Positions 8,902 to 18,797 are shown, counted from the first letter of the stretch. The stretch is DNA of 64,000 nucleotides from CAZTTG01 sp964615935 (GCA_964615935.1 CAZTTG010000003.1:1-64000), one strand, 5' to 3'. Numbers and translations are program-made. Notes: a model not told the origin generated them from the letters alone.

Positions 8902-11448
8902 TCACTGCCAGCGGCGCTCCCAGGCCTCGGGCTGCCCCTTCAGCCAGGCGTCGAACCACTCGAGCATCATGGTGCGGTGGGTCACGTAGCTGGCCCACCG
9001 GCCGGCGATGCCGTGGCCCTCGCCGGGGAAGGTCACCATCTCGGCCTCGCGGCCCAGGACCTTCAGGGCGGTGAACATCTCGTAGGACTGGCCCGGGGTG
9101 ACGTTCGCGTCGGCCTCGCCGTGCAGCAGGAGCAGCGGCGTGCGGATCCCGTCGGCCTGGAAGAGCGGCGAGGCGCGCACGTAGAAGTCGACGTCGCGCC
9201 ACGGCAGGGCGCCCGCGTTGGCCATGTCGCCGTAGGTCCAGCCCCAGGTGCCCTGACCCCAGTAGGTGGCCTGGTCGGCGATGCCGTACATGGAGCAGGC
9301 CGCGGCGAAGAGGTCGCTGCGCCCGACGAGGTGCATGGTCAGGAAACCGCCGTAGCTTCCGCCGTAGCAGCCCACGCTCGTGGGGTCGAGCTCGGGGGTG
9401 CGCTCCAATAGGGCTCGGGTGCCCGCCAGCACGTCGTCCCCGGCCGCCCGGCCGCCGTCCCCGGCGTGGTGGTCGGCGAAGGCCTCGCCGTAGCCGTAGG
9501 CACCACGGGGATTGATCACCAGCGCCGCGTAGCCGTTGGCCGCCCAGAACTGATGGGTGACGTTGAAGCCGCGGGTAACCGGGGAGTTGCCGCCGTAGTA
9601 GTAGACGATGAGGGGCACCGAGGCGGGCTCGGGATCGGCCTCGGGGAGCTCGGCCCTGGGCGAGAGCGGGCGGTACCACCAGGCCTCGATCTCCTCGCCC
9701 CCCGGGCCACGGAAGGAGGCGTCCAGGGCCGGGCTCCAGCGGAATCGCCCAGCCAGGGCGGCGTTGGGGGCCTCCCAGGCCCCCGGTCCACGGACGAGCA
9801 CCTTCCGGAAGAGCGCGGCCGGAGCGGTGGGCCCGCCCGCGACGAAGGCCACCGCCGTCGCGTGGGGGCTCGCCGCGATGCTCCCGATGTGCTCGTGGGC
9901 GGTGGCGATCTCCTGCGCCCGCCAGGTCCCCTCCACCGGTTCGAGCCGGACGAGCACGTTGCGCGAGCCGGCATTGGCCGGCAGGAGCAGCGAGCGTCCC
10001 CCGGCTTCCCAGGCGGGGAGATTGCGCCCACCGAAGTACGCGTAGCGCTGGCCGCGCGTCACGCGCTCGTAGTGGCCCGAGTCCAGGTCGAGCATCCAGA
10101 CCGGCTTGTTGTAGATGCTGTGCTCGGGGTGCTCGTCGCCCACCTGGTGCGGGGGGCCGAGGAAGGCCAGGCGTCGGCCGTCGGGGTGCGGGGCGAAGGC
10201 CTGGGGCCGCACCTCCCAGCCGCCGGTGAACTCGGCGATCAGGCGGTCCTCGCCCGTGGCGAGGTCCAGGTGGCGGATCTCGGTGAAGAACCAGGGGCGC
10301 TCCGACTGCGGCCGCGTGCGGCCGTAGAGGACCGAGCTCCCGTCCGACGAGAAGGCGGCGTCGTCGAGGGTCCAGTCGCCCGGGCGCGTCAGTACGCGGC
10401 GCGCTCCGGTCTCGAGCTCGATCAAGTGGAGGTGCGGCAGGGGATCCCAGTCGAGGACCCGCTCGCGCAGGACGTCCCACCGGCGCGGCGCGTCGGCGTC
10501 GCGCTCGTGGGGATCCAGACCGCGGGTGGAGGCGATCAGCAGCCGCTGCCCGTCCGGGCCGATCTTGATGAGCCCCAGGCCGGGCTCACCGGAGAGCACC
10601 GTGCGGATCGGGCCCGTGGAAACCTCCCACGCCGGAACCTCCCACAGAAGGAGGTCCGTGCCGCCTCCGCCCGGCCGCCGCAGGAGCAGGGCGTCGCCGC
10701 CGGGGGTGAAGGCCACCGGCCGGGCGTCGGGACCGCCGAGGCCGTTGGACCTCCGCTCGCCCAGCTCGGCGACGACCGACACCTCGCCGCGCCGGCCCTC
10801 GCCCTCGGGATCGCGCCGCGAAAGTCTGCGTGCAACGAGCGCGCCTCCGGGCGAGACGGCGATGTCGGAGATGCTCGCGATCGCTCGAGCCCGGTCGAGG
10901 TCGCTGAGCGACAGCCGCGCATCGAGGTCCCACCCGAGCTCAGCCTCACCTTCGGCGGAGATCGAGATCGTCGCCCCGCCGGCCTCGACCACCGCGCGCG
11001 CGAAGACGAAGCGCGCGCCCCGTCCGACGGCGAGGACGCCGGCGGCTCCCCCACCGAGCGACCTACCGTCCACGAAGAGGGAGTCGGCCCCAGAAGCGCT
11101 CAGGCTCAGCTCGGCCCAGCGATCGCTGGTGAGGCGCGCGGCCAGCCAGTAGACGCCCGCGCCCTCGAGCCGGAACCCAGCGGCGCCGGCCTTGACGTAG
11201 CGCCAGCTCCAATCGAGGCCGGGTGCGAGGGAGATCCGCTCTTCATCGGCGGGCAGCCACCCCCGGGGATCGATCTCCGGGACGAGGGAGGTCGAGGCCG
11301 CCACGCGCGGGGTCTCGACGAGCTCGGGCGGCGCGGGGAGCGGGCCCAGCACCAGCGCCTCCTCGAGGGTCGCGGTGTCGGCCGCGGCGATCGAGGCGGC
11401 GCAGAGGAGCGCGAGCGGGAGAGCCCATCGGGAGAGCGGTGTGGACAT
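8902..11448 (-). CDS. Secreted S9 family (prolyl oligopeptidase) peptidase
   Basis: Exported serine peptidase of 848 residues. A Sec signal (MSTPLSRWALPLALLCAAS...) is followed by a beta-propeller-like region and a C-terminal alpha/beta-hydrolase domain. The nucleophile is Ser698 in CYGGSYGGF, the acid Asp lies in LHGEADANVTP and the His in GEGHGIAGRW. The start is set by a GAGAGG site 6 bases upstream; the same frame stays open far upstream, but only as a shadow of the next gene. Tandem with a second S9 gene (104-base gap, same strand). A peptide-scavenging role is inferred. Confidence 0.9.
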   Translation of the reverse strand: MSTPLSRWALPLALLCAASIAAADTATLEEALVLGPLPAPPELVETPRVAASTSLVPEIDPRGWLPADEERISLAPGLDWSWRYVKAGAAGFRLEGAGVYWLAARLTSDRWAELSLSASGADSLFVDGRSLGGGAAGVLAVGRGARFVFARAVVEAGGATISISAEGEAELGWDLDARLSLSDLDRARAIASISDIAVSPGGALVARRLSRRDPEGEGRRGEVSVVAELGERRSNGLGGPDARPVAFTPGGDALLLRRPGGGGTDLLLWEVPAWEVSTGPIRTVLSGEPGLGLIKIGPDGQRLLIASTRGLDPHERDADAPRRWDVLRERVLDWDPLPHLHLIELETGARRVLTRPGDWTLDDAAFSSDGSSVLYGRTRPQSERPWFFTEIRHLDLATGEDRLIAEFTGGWEVRPQAFAPHPDGRRLAFLGPPHQVGDEHPEHSIYNKPVWMLDLDSGHYERVTRGQRYAYFGGRNLPAWEAGGRSLLLPANAGSRNVLVRLEPVEGTWRAQEIATAHEHIGSIAASPHATAVAFVAGGPTAPAALFRKVLVRGPGAWEAPNAALAGRFRWSPALDASFRGPGGEEIEAWWYRPLSPRAELPEADPEPASVPLIVYYYGGNSPVTRGFNVTHQFWAANGYAALVINPRGAYGYGEAFADHHAGDGGRAAGDDVLAGTRALLERTPELDPTSVGCYGGSYGGFLTMHLVGRSDLFAAACSMYGIADQATYWGQGTWGWTYGDMANAGALPWRDVDFYVRASPLFQADGIRTPLLLLHGEADANVTPGQSYEMFTALKVLGREAEMVTFPGEGHGIAGRWASYVTHRTMMLEWFDAWLKGQPEAWERRWQ

Positions 11449-11552
11449 GGTCTGCCTCTCACTGGAGTCCAGCGGTTGGGTCGGGCGCAGCATAGCGCGC
11501 CGCCGATGAAGGCCGCGAATCCGTGCGGGTCGATCGCGAGCCTGGGCGGTCC

Positions 11553-14423
11553 TCACCAGGCCCGTCGGCTCGCGCCCGCCGGCTCGAGGCCCAGGCTGCG
11601 CCCCTTCTCGATGGCCGGCACCCCCTCCTCGATCCACCGCGGCGCGGGCGCGCCCTTCAGGAAGTGGTCGAAGAACTGCTGCATGCGCACGGCATAGTCG
11701 CGTCGGTGGGCGAAGCGGCGCAGCCCGTGCCCCTCGTCGTTGTAGTTGAGCATCCAGGCCGGCTTGGAGAGGCGCCGCAGGGCCATGAAGAGCTCGATCC
11801 CCTGGTACCAGGGCACCGCCCCGTCCTCGTCGTTGTGCAGGATCAAGACAGGGGTCTCGATCTCCTCGGCGAAGAAGAGCGGAGAGTTCTCGACGTACAG
11901 CGGCAGGGCCTCCCACAGCGTGCCCCCGATGCGGCTCTGACTCCGCTCGTACTGCCACTGCCGGCTCATGCCGCTCCCCCAGCGGATCCCGCCGTAGGCG
12001 CTGGTCATGTTCGAGACCGGCGCTCCGGACACGGCGGCGGCGAACATGCGCGTGCGGGTCACCAGGTGGGCCACCTGGTAGCCGCCCCAGGAGTGGCCCT
12101 GGATGCCGATGGCCTCGGGATCGACGAAGCCCTCGTCGATCAGCGACAGGATGCCCGAGACCACCGAGTGCTCCGCGCTCTGGCCCGGGTACCCCGTCTT
12201 GTAGGGGATGTCGGGCACGAAGACCAGGTAGCCGCGGCTGGTGTAGAAGGGGTAGCGGATGCTCGAGCCGCCCGGGACCGGCGTGTGGTGGGAGTGCATC
12301 CGATCGGAGCTGCGCTCGTAGAAGTAGGAGAGCAGGGGGTACTTGCGGCTCGGATCGAAGCCCTCGGGCTTGTAGAGGATCCCCTGCAGGGCAGTGCCGT
12401 CCGAGGAGGTCCACTCCACCAGCTCCGCGCTCCCCCACAGGTACTCGTCCTGGCAGGGGTTGGCGTGGCTGATTCGCATCGGCTCGGCGAAGTCCAGGTC
12501 GCTCACCCAGAGGTCGGGAAACTCCTCGAAGCTCGAGCGGGTGAAGCGCACCCGGTCGGCGTCCTTGGCCTTGATCGGCGGCGAGAAGCTGCGGGCCATC
12601 ATGATCAGCATGTCCGGCGCGCCCTCGCCCTCGACCCGGTCGCGCCAGAAGCCCGCGCTCTTGTCGCGGTGGTGGAAGGCCGAGAGGAGCATGGGGGCGG
12701 AGGGGTCGATCGTCGGCTCCTCGCGGTCGAGGGGGATGCGGCGGAAGCGCAGGTCCTCGCGGCGCCCCACGCCCTCGGTGATCGAGCGGGGGTGCTCCGG
12801 GTGGCGCGGGTCCACGAGCCACAGGTCGTGCTTGTCGTACACCAGCAGGCCGGCGTCCTCCGCCAGCCAGCCGCCCGTGCCGTAGGAGCGGGGGTGCGAG
12901 GGCGTGTCGTGCAGCTCGTAGTGGACCGGATGGGGGATGCCGCGGCTCGCGTTGCGCGCCTCCCCGCCCTCGACGTCCATCACCATCCAGGCGCGCTGCT
13001 CGGCGTCCCACCACGAGAGGTACTTCCCGCCGAGACTCTGCGACGGGCGGCCGGGGCAGGCCTCGATCCGCAGGCTCCACTCCCCCTCGGCGACCCTGGC
13101 CAGGTAGACGTCCTGGGGGGCGTCGGTGTCCCAGGAGGTCATCCGGCGGTAGGGGAGGCTGGAGACGCCCAGCGCCCAGGGGGAGTCGCCCTTGGCGGCC
13201 AGGTACGCCTCGGGAATCCTCTCGTTCGCGAGCTGAACCACGCGCGGCGGATTCTCGCTCAGGAGGGCCACGGCCAGGTAGGAGCGCCGGCGCTCCTGCT
13301 CGAGCCTGCGGAGCTGCTGCGGCTGGATGAAGCCGTCGGTCCAGCTCCACACGTCGAGGGTGACCCTCTCGTCGGCGGGTACCTCCTCGGGCTCGGGCTC
13401 GGGGATCGGGGCCGTTCCGAAGAGGATCCGCGCGCCTGATTCGGAGAAGCGCAGATTTCGGCTCGGGCTGACGCTCCAGCCCTCGGGCACGCCCTCGGTG
13501 CCCTTGGCGGCGAGCTTCTGCGCCGCCCCCGTATCCGCGGTCCAGAGGTAGAGCGCCCAGGTGGGCTCCTCCGCCTGGTAGTCGTCCCGATCGGTGAGGA
13601 AGGCCAGGCGCGTTCCGGACTCGTCGAAGCGGAGGCTCTTGTAGTGGCCCTCCCCCGCGAGCACCTCGATCAGCTCTTCGCCGCCGGGCTCGACCAGGTA
13701 CACGCCGTCCCCGGTGCCGTCCTTGCTCGAGATGACGAAGACCAGGCGGCTGCCGTCCTCGTTGAAGGTGTACTCGGTCGCGTGCTCGAAGGCCCGCCAG
13801 CTCCCGCCGGCGAGGTCGCGCAGCACGAGCCGGGTGCCGTCCTTCTTGTCCTTCTTCTTCTTCTCCTCCTTCTCCTCCTCCGCCTTCGCCTCGGGCTCCC
13901 CGGCCTCGGGCTCGGGCTTCTCGGGGCCCTTCTTCTTGGCCTCCTCGAAGTGCTTGTAGGCCACCCAGCCCCCGCCCTCCTCGGGCACGGCGAAGGAGCT
14001 CACCCGCTCCACCCGGACCAGCTCGCCGCTCTCCAGGTCCAGGATTCCCAGCGCCGCCTTGGGGCGCTCGGCCTCCTTCTTCTTCTCCTTCTCAGCCGCC
14101 AGCACGGCCTCGCGCTCGGGATCGACGCGGCAGAGGACGAGGCGCTCGTCGAAGTCGAAGCGCGCCGAGGCCCCCCTCGCGACCACGTGCTCCCGCTCCC
14201 CGTCCAGCTCGCGCGCCCTGAGCTCCCCGTCGCCCTTGTCGGGAGGCCTGAGCTCCCAGAGCGCCCAGGTTCCCGTGCGCGAGAGCTGCGCGCCCGTGAG
14301 CGCGCGCCACCTCAGGCAGTCCTCGTGCTCCAGGGGTCTCCTGGTCGCCTCCTGGAGGCTCCCCTCGACCGCGCAGGGGCTCGAGAGGGTCAGCAATATG
14401 GAGAGCATCTGTATCGGAATCAT
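11553..14423 (-). CDS. Secreted S9 family peptidase with charged insertion
   Basis: Exported S9 peptidase of 956 residues with an N-terminal signal peptide, an extended WD40-like/propeller region and a C-terminal catalytic domain. Catalytic residues visible: Ser778 in GHSWGGYQ, Asp in HNDEDGAVPW, His in NDEGHGLRRF. The usual S9 length is 650-850, and part of the excess is a Lys/Glu-rich low-complexity block at about residues 165-195 (EEKEEKKKKDKKDG), placed between propeller strands. Divergent from a third S9 gene and in tandem with another, it belongs to a three-gene S9 cluster. Confidence 0.9.
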   Translation of the reverse strand: MIPIQMLSILLTLSSPCAVEGSLQEATRRPLEHEDCLRWRALTGAQLSRTGTWALWELRPPDKGDGELRARELDGEREHVVARGASARFDFDERLVLCRVDPEREAVLAAEKEKKKEAERPKAALGILDLESGELVRVERVSSFAVPEEGGGWVAYKHFEEAKKKGPEKPEPEAGEPEAKAEEEKEEKKKKDKKDGTRLVLRDLAGGSWRAFEHATEYTFNEDGSRLVFVISSKDGTGDGVYLVEPGGEELIEVLAGEGHYKSLRFDESGTRLAFLTDRDDYQAEEPTWALYLWTADTGAAQKLAAKGTEGVPEGWSVSPSRNLRFSESGARILFGTAPIPEPEPEEVPADERVTLDVWSWTDGFIQPQQLRRLEQERRRSYLAVALLSENPPRVVQLANERIPEAYLAAKGDSPWALGVSSLPYRRMTSWDTDAPQDVYLARVAEGEWSLRIEACPGRPSQSLGGKYLSWWDAEQRAWMVMDVEGGEARNASRGIPHPVHYELHDTPSHPRSYGTGGWLAEDAGLLVYDKHDLWLVDPRHPEHPRSITEGVGRREDLRFRRIPLDREEPTIDPSAPMLLSAFHHRDKSAGFWRDRVEGEGAPDMLIMMARSFSPPIKAKDADRVRFTRSSFEEFPDLWVSDLDFAEPMRISHANPCQDEYLWGSAELVEWTSSDGTALQGILYKPEGFDPSRKYPLLSYFYERSSDRMHSHHTPVPGGSSIRYPFYTSRGYLVFVPDIPYKTGYPGQSAEHSVVSGILSLIDEGFVDPEAIGIQGHSWGGYQVAHLVTRTRMFAAAVSGAPVSNMTSAYGGIRWGSGMSRQWQYERSQSRIGGTLWEALPLYVENSPLFFAEEIETPVLILHNDEDGAVPWYQGIELFMALRRLSKPAWMLNYNDEGHGLRRFAHRRDYAVRMQQFFDHFLKGAPAPRWIEEGVPAIEKGRSLGLEPAGASRRAW

Positions 14424-14722
14424 GAAGGGCTCCGGGTTCCTCGATGCGGACGATCGGCTCTGCGCGCGCTGGCGGGATGGGCGATTGTAGGGGCGAGGCG
14501 CGCTCGCGACCGGGGAGGAGGGATCATTCGGACGCCAACTTACGGTGTCGCGACAAGCGCGGAGATCCGATCGCTCGCGTCGAGGGAATCGACCCGCGCC
14601 CTCGGGACCCTGAGCCCGCCGGCTCGTGTCGGGCCGCGATCGGGAAACGGATGCCGAGGCCCTGCCGGGAGACTAGGCTGGCGCGCTCCCCGCACCCGGA
14701 AAGCCTTCGAGGAGGTCGACCC
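14424..14722. other. Divergent intergenic region between two S9 peptidase genes
   Basis: The 299 bases between oppositely transcribed peptidase genes must carry both promoters. It is somewhat less GC-rich near 14440-14560 (GGGATGGGCGATTGTAG, CCAACTTACGGTG). No convincing -35/-10 pair or operator symmetry was found by eye. Confidence 0.35.
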
Positions 14723-17113
14723 ATGGCTCTTCGCGCAACCTCGATCCTCGCCCTCGCGATCCTCGCACCGCTCCTGCAGGCGGGAGAGGGGTACCGCCTG
14801 CCCCCCGAGGAGGTGGTCGCCATCGTCGATGCCCCGCCCACCCCGAGCCTCGTCTTCAGCCCGGACCGGCAGTGGGCAGCGGTGCTCGAGATGCAGTCCA
14901 TGCCGGGGATCGCCGACCTCTCCCGGCGCATGCTGCGCCTAGCGGGAACGCGCATCGATCCGGCGGCCAATGGACCCCATACTTCCCGCTACTACCGCGG
15001 CCTCGCGATGCGACACCCGGGAAGCATGACCGAGTTCCGCATCCCCCTGCCCGCGGACGCGCGGATCGGGAACTTCGACTGGTCGCACGATTCGGCGTAC
15101 TTCGCCTTCACGCTCGTCAGCGATCGGGGGACGAGCCTCTGGGCGTCCCGGGTGGGCCTGCGGGAGCAGCCGGTGCTCCTCACGGATCGCCTGAACGCCG
15201 TGGTCGGGGGCTTCACCTGGATGCCCGACGCCCGCTCGATCCTCTGCCGGCTGGTGCCCGAGGGCCGCGGGCCGGAGCCGGAGCCCCCGCGCGCCCCGGA
15301 GGGGCCCAACGCGCAGGAGACTTTCGGCGAGACCTCGCCCCTGCGGACCTACCAGGACCTCCTGAGCTCGCCCCACGACGAGGCGCTCTTCGAGCACTAC
15401 GCCGCCGGGCAGATCGCGATCCTCTCCGTGGACGGCGGCGAGCCGCGGCTCGTCGGCTCACCCGGCATCCACCTGGGCGCCAGCCCCTCGTCGGACGGAG
15501 AGCGCCTGCTGGTGACGACCGTCGGGTGGCCCTGGTCCTACCTGATGCCCTACTACGACTTTCCCCAGACCATCGCCGTCTGGAAGCTGGACGGAGAGAT
15601 CGAGCACGTGGTCGCGCGGGTTCCGCTGGCCGAGAACATCCCCATCGGGGGCGTGCAGCTCGGCCCGCGCTCGGTGCAGTGGAAGGTCGGCGAGCCCGCG
15701 ACCCTGGTCTGGGTGGAGGCCCAGGACGGGGGCGATCCCGACGTGGAGGCCGAGCACCGCGACGCCTGGTTCGCGCACTCCGCGCCCTTCGAGGGGGAGG
15801 CGCGCGAGCTGCTGCGCGTCGAGCACCGCGCCTGGGGGATGAGCTTCCTCCCGGAACCCGATCTGGTGATCACCTCCGAGTTCGACCGCGACCGGCGCTG
15901 GACCCGCTCGCTCCTGCACGACCTCTCGCGGCCGGAGGCCGCTCCCAAGGTGCTCGACGACCGGAGCATGCGAGACCGCTACGCCGACCCGGGGCGCCTG
16001 GTCAGCGAGCGGGACGCGAGCGGCAAGAGCGTCGTGCGCCTCGTGGGACGCTGGCTCTACCGCATGGGCTCGGGGGCCTCGCCCGAGGGCATGCTGCCCT
16101 TCCTCGACCGGCAGAACCTGGACACGCTCGAGGTGGAGCGCCTGTGGCGCTGCGAGCCCGGCGTCTACGAGCAGGCGGTGGCCCTGGTGGAGGCCGAGCC
16201 GGCGGGCCCGACGGTCTTCGTCACGCGGCACGAGTCGCCCAAGTCGCCGCCCAACTGGAACCTGCGGCGCACGGACTCGGAGCACGTGAAGTTGCTGACC
16301 TCCTATCCCGATCCCACTCCGCAGCTCCGCGGGATCCGCAAGGAGCTGGTCAAGTACGAGCGCGCGGACGGAGTGCCCCTCTCGGCCACGCTGTACCTGC
16401 CGGCCGGCTACGAGGAGGGCACGCGTCTGCCGCTCCTCGTCTGGGCCTACCCGGTCGAGTACAACGACCCCGCCACGGCCGGCCAGATCGGATCGAGCCC
16501 GTGGCGCTTCACGCGCATCTCGGGCATCTCCCACCTGGTCATGCTGACCCAGGGTTACGCCATCCTGGACGGCGCCACCATGCCGGTGGTCGGCGACCCG
16601 GAGACCATGAACGACACCTTCGTCGAGCAGATCGTGGCCGCGGCCCAGGCGGCGATCGACGTGGCGGTCGAGCTGGGGGTCGCCGACCCCGAGCGGGTCG
16701 CGGTGGGCGGCCACAGCTACGGGGCCTTCATGACCGCCAACCTGCTCGCCCACTGCGATCTCTTCGAGACCGGCGTGGCGCGCAGCGGGGCCTACAACCG
16801 CACGCTGACGCCCTTCGGCTTCCAGTCGGAGCGCCGCACCTTCTGGGAGGCCCCCGAGATCTACTTCGCGGTCTCGCCCTTCATGCACGCGCAGAAGATC
16901 GACGAACCGCTGCTGATGTTCCACGGCGAGCTGGACCCCAACTCGGGCACCTTCCCCATGCAGTCGAAGCGCCTCTTCCAGGCCATCAAGGGCAACGGCG
17001 GCACCGCGCGGCTGGTGATGCTGCCCTACGAGAGCCACGGCTACCGCGCCCGCGAATCGGTGCTGCACGTGCACGCCGAGACGATCGAGTGGCTGGATCG
17101 GTACCTGAAGTGA
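14723..17113 (+). CDS. Secreted S9 family peptidase (third paralogue)
   Basis: Exported serine peptidase of 796 residues: signal MALRATSILALAILAPLLQA, propeller-like middle, C-terminal hydrolase with Ser665 in GGHSYGAFM, Asp in HGELDPNSGTFP and His in YESHGYRAR. The region FVEQIVAAAQAAIDVAVELG before the nucleophile is typical of the acylaminoacyl-peptidase-like subgroup. The start follows GAGGAGG at good spacing. The gene is divergent from the other two S9 genes and 9 bases short of the convergent HepT gene. Confidence 0.9.
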   Translation: MALRATSILALAILAPLLQAGEGYRLPPEEVVAIVDAPPTPSLVFSPDRQWAAVLEMQSMPGIADLSRRMLRLAGTRIDPAANGPHTSRYYRGLAMRHPGSMTEFRIPLPADARIGNFDWSHDSAYFAFTLVSDRGTSLWASRVGLREQPVLLTDRLNAVVGGFTWMPDARSILCRLVPEGRGPEPEPPRAPEGPNAQETFGETSPLRTYQDLLSSPHDEALFEHYAAGQIAILSVDGGEPRLVGSPGIHLGASPSSDGERLLVTTVGWPWSYLMPYYDFPQTIAVWKLDGEIEHVVARVPLAENIPIGGVQLGPRSVQWKVGEPATLVWVEAQDGGDPDVEAEHRDAWFAHSAPFEGEARELLRVEHRAWGMSFLPEPDLVITSEFDRDRRWTRSLLHDLSRPEAAPKVLDDRSMRDRYADPGRLVSERDASGKSVVRLVGRWLYRMGSGASPEGMLPFLDRQNLDTLEVERLWRCEPGVYEQAVALVEAEPAGPTVFVTRHESPKSPPNWNLRRTDSEHVKLLTSYPDPTPQLRGIRKELVKYERADGVPLSATLYLPAGYEEGTRLPLLVWAYPVEYNDPATAGQIGSSPWRFTRISGISHLVMLTQGYAILDGATMPVVGDPETMNDTFVEQIVAAAQAAIDVAVELGVADPERVAVGGHSYGAFMTANLLAHCDLFETGVARSGAYNRTLTPFGFQSERRTFWEAPEIYFAVSPFMHAQKIDEPLLMFHGELDPNSGTFPMQSKRLFQAIKGNGGTARLVMLPYESHGYRARESVLHVHAETIEWLDRYLK

Positions 17114-17122
17114 GATCGCGGC

Positions 17123-17476
17123 TCAGGGCCGATCGGGATCCTCGGGGAGCAGGGACTCGACCTGGGCTCGGAGCACGGTCAGCTTGTCCTGGACCAGGGT
17201 CCAGACCAGCTCGTGGTCGAGGCTGTCGTATCCGTGGACCAGCACGTGCCGGAAGCCGATGATCCGCCGGTGCTCGCCAATCTGCTCGGCAACCGATGGA
17301 GCGATGCGGGCGAGCTGCATCATGGCCTCGCCGATGATCTGCAGCTCGCGCTCCACGGCGGAGCGGAAGCCGCGATCTCGAGCGTACTCATCGAGCGTGC
17401 GTCCGGACGTGAATCCCTCGAGGAAGCGCGCACACTCGAGGATGTCGAACAGGTACTTCTCCGGATCATGCGGCAT
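17123..17476 (-). CDS. hepT: HepT-type ribonuclease toxin (DUF86)
   Basis: Toxin half of a type VII toxin-antitoxin pair. The 117-residue all-helical protein carries the HEPN RNase signature R-x4-H-x-Y in RHVLVHGYDS; in characterised HepT the tyrosine is the residue AMPylated by its partner. ERELQIIGEAMMQLA is the usual helix before the motif. The start overlaps the upstream antitoxin gene by 11 bases, so the genes are coupled with the antitoxin first, as usual. Cytoplasmic; target RNA not evident. Confidence 0.88.
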   Translation of the reverse strand: MPHDPEKYLFDILECARFLEGFTSGRTLDEYARDRGFRSAVERELQIIGEAMMQLARIAPSVAEQIGEHRRIIGFRHVLVHGYDSLDHELVWTLVQDKLTVLRAQVESLLPEDPDRP

Positions 17477-17774
17477 AGATCGACGTCCGGCTCTGGTTTA
17501 CCCTGCGGATGAAGTAGGGGTTCCTCATCGCGGAGACTTCCACCAAGTCGATTCGCAGGCCGAAAAGCTCCTCCAGGGATTCGAGCAGGCCGAAGTAGCG
17601 CTCGTAGTGCTCGGCCGGCGAGCAGGGCTCGAACTCGACCAGGAAATCCAGGTCGCTGGATGCGGGATCGAAGCTGCCGTCCGCGGCCGAGCCGAACAGA
17701 TCGAGGGTCTTGACCCGGTTGCGATGGCAGAGCCGGATCAGGTCGTCGCGGTGCTCGAGGATCAGGCGGAGCAT
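17466..17774 (-). CDS. mntA: MntA-type nucleotidyltransferase antitoxin
   Basis: Minimal nucleotidyltransferase of 102 residues, the expected neutraliser of the HepT gene it overlaps. The active-site block reads LFGSAADGSFDP followed by SSDLDFLVEF, giving the GS-x-SD-x-D pattern of the pol-beta superfamily; the acidic pair plus a later Asp in RIDLVEV would hold Mg-ATP. The ARG of the best-studied GSFARG motif is replaced by ADG, which occurs in other members. The ATG at 17774 follows AGGGA; a longer in-frame extension is rejected as low-complexity. Confidence 0.87.
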   Translation of the reverse strand: MLRLILEHRDDLIRLCHRNRVKTLDLFGSAADGSFDPASSDLDFLVEFEPCSPAEHYERYFGLLESLEELFGLRIDLVEVSAMRNPYFIRRVNQSRTSIYAA

Positions 17775-18068
17775 CGAGGCCAGTCCCTTGCGATGAGACG
17801 CGTCAGATTGGGGCGGCAACCGAGGGGCGAGGTACGCCCGTGAGCATAGGCGAGCCGAGGGGCTGCCGCAACGGCGACCCGCCCGGCTCTCCGACCGGCG
17901 CCCCCCGGAGTCAGGGCCACCGCGCTGGGGTGGCGACTCCGCACGGCCATCCAGGGCCGGGGTCCCGACCATCAGGCCATCCGGCCGATCTGGTCGCGAG
18001 CGTCACATCCAGGTGCCCGGTGCGCTCCGGACCCGTGGTAGGATCTCATCGAAGGCGGTGGTTCGGCG

Positions 18069-18683
18069 ATGAGGAAGCTCGCTCTCGGCTGGATGGGCCT
18101 GGCACTGGTCGCCGTTCTCATCTACGTCCCTCTGTTCGGGATCGCGGCCGGTATGGACATGTCCACTACCGTGATCCTGTCGTGGATTGCAGCGGGCCTC
18201 GTTGCGGGTTTCCCGAGCTCTGCGGTCGCGTGGTTGGTCATCGCCATTGCCGTGACCTCGTTCGGGCTCCTACTGGCCGGGCGCCCACGCACGGCTCGGT
18301 CCCGATTCCCGAAGCGGACGGCGATCGTCCTCGTGCTTGCCGCCCCGGGGGCAGGCGCCGTTCTTCTGACGGACATCCCTCGTGACCTGGCGTTCCTGGC
18401 GAGCAAGGCGGCCTTCGAGGCATCCCTGGCCGAGGCTCCGGGTCGACCGATGGCTCTGGACGAGGACATAGGCCTGTATCTGGTGACCGACTGGGCACGA
18501 GACGAACGTGGAGGCACCTTCTTCGTCATCGACCATGCGGGCGGAGGCGTCTTCAACTTCTGGAACCCGGATGTCGGGTTTGCCCATCGCCCCAATGCGC
18601 ACGGCACGCCATTCGGGGATGACGTGCGGGAGATGGAGAGCCTGGGCGGCGACTGGTACTACTTCGAGCTCGCCAACGAATAG
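18069..18683 (+). CDS. Hypothetical membrane protein with soluble C-terminal domain
   Basis: Unrecognised, 204 residues. Three hydrophobic segments (about 4-28, 33-67 as one or two helices, 85-103) are followed by a soluble region with DIGLYLVTDWARDE and GGTFFVIDHAGGGVFNFWNP, which looks like a small folded beta domain. Codon use is less extreme in GC than the housekeeping genes, consistent with an accessory origin. It is preceded by 294 bases in which I see no gene, and followed by a stub of a sulfatase-like gene on the other strand. Confidence 0.6.
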   Translation: MRKLALGWMGLALVAVLIYVPLFGIAAGMDMSTTVILSWIAAGLVAGFPSSAVAWLVIAIAVTSFGLLLAGRPRTARSRFPKRTAIVLVLAAPGAGAVLLTDIPRDLAFLASKAAFEASLAEAPGRPMALDEDIGLYLVTDWARDERGGTFFVIDHAGGGVFNFWNPDVGFAHRPNAHGTPFGDDVREMESLGGDWYYFELANE

Positions 18684-18710
18684 ACCGCAGTTGGGGCTGA
18701 CAGCGGCCCC

Positions 18711-18797
18711 CTACAGATACCCCAGGTCCCGCAGCATCTGCAGCTCCTCGGGGTCCATGGCCTCGATGTCCACCACCTGGCCTGGGATCGCGCCCAA
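18711..18797 (-). pseudogene. 3'-end stub duplicating the sulfatase-like gene
   Basis: Twenty-eight codons plus stop matching the last codons of the sulfatase-like gene at 21017-21103: 24 of 28 residues identical by hand alignment (QVVDIEAMDPEEL... LRDLGYL) and about 87 percent of bases. Similarity stops abruptly at 18797. Same orientation as the intact gene and 2.2 kb beyond its end. It is either the displaced original 3' end left by an insertion or the last remnant of a tandem paralogue. The rest of 18684-19009 holds nothing else I recognise. Confidence 0.75.
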
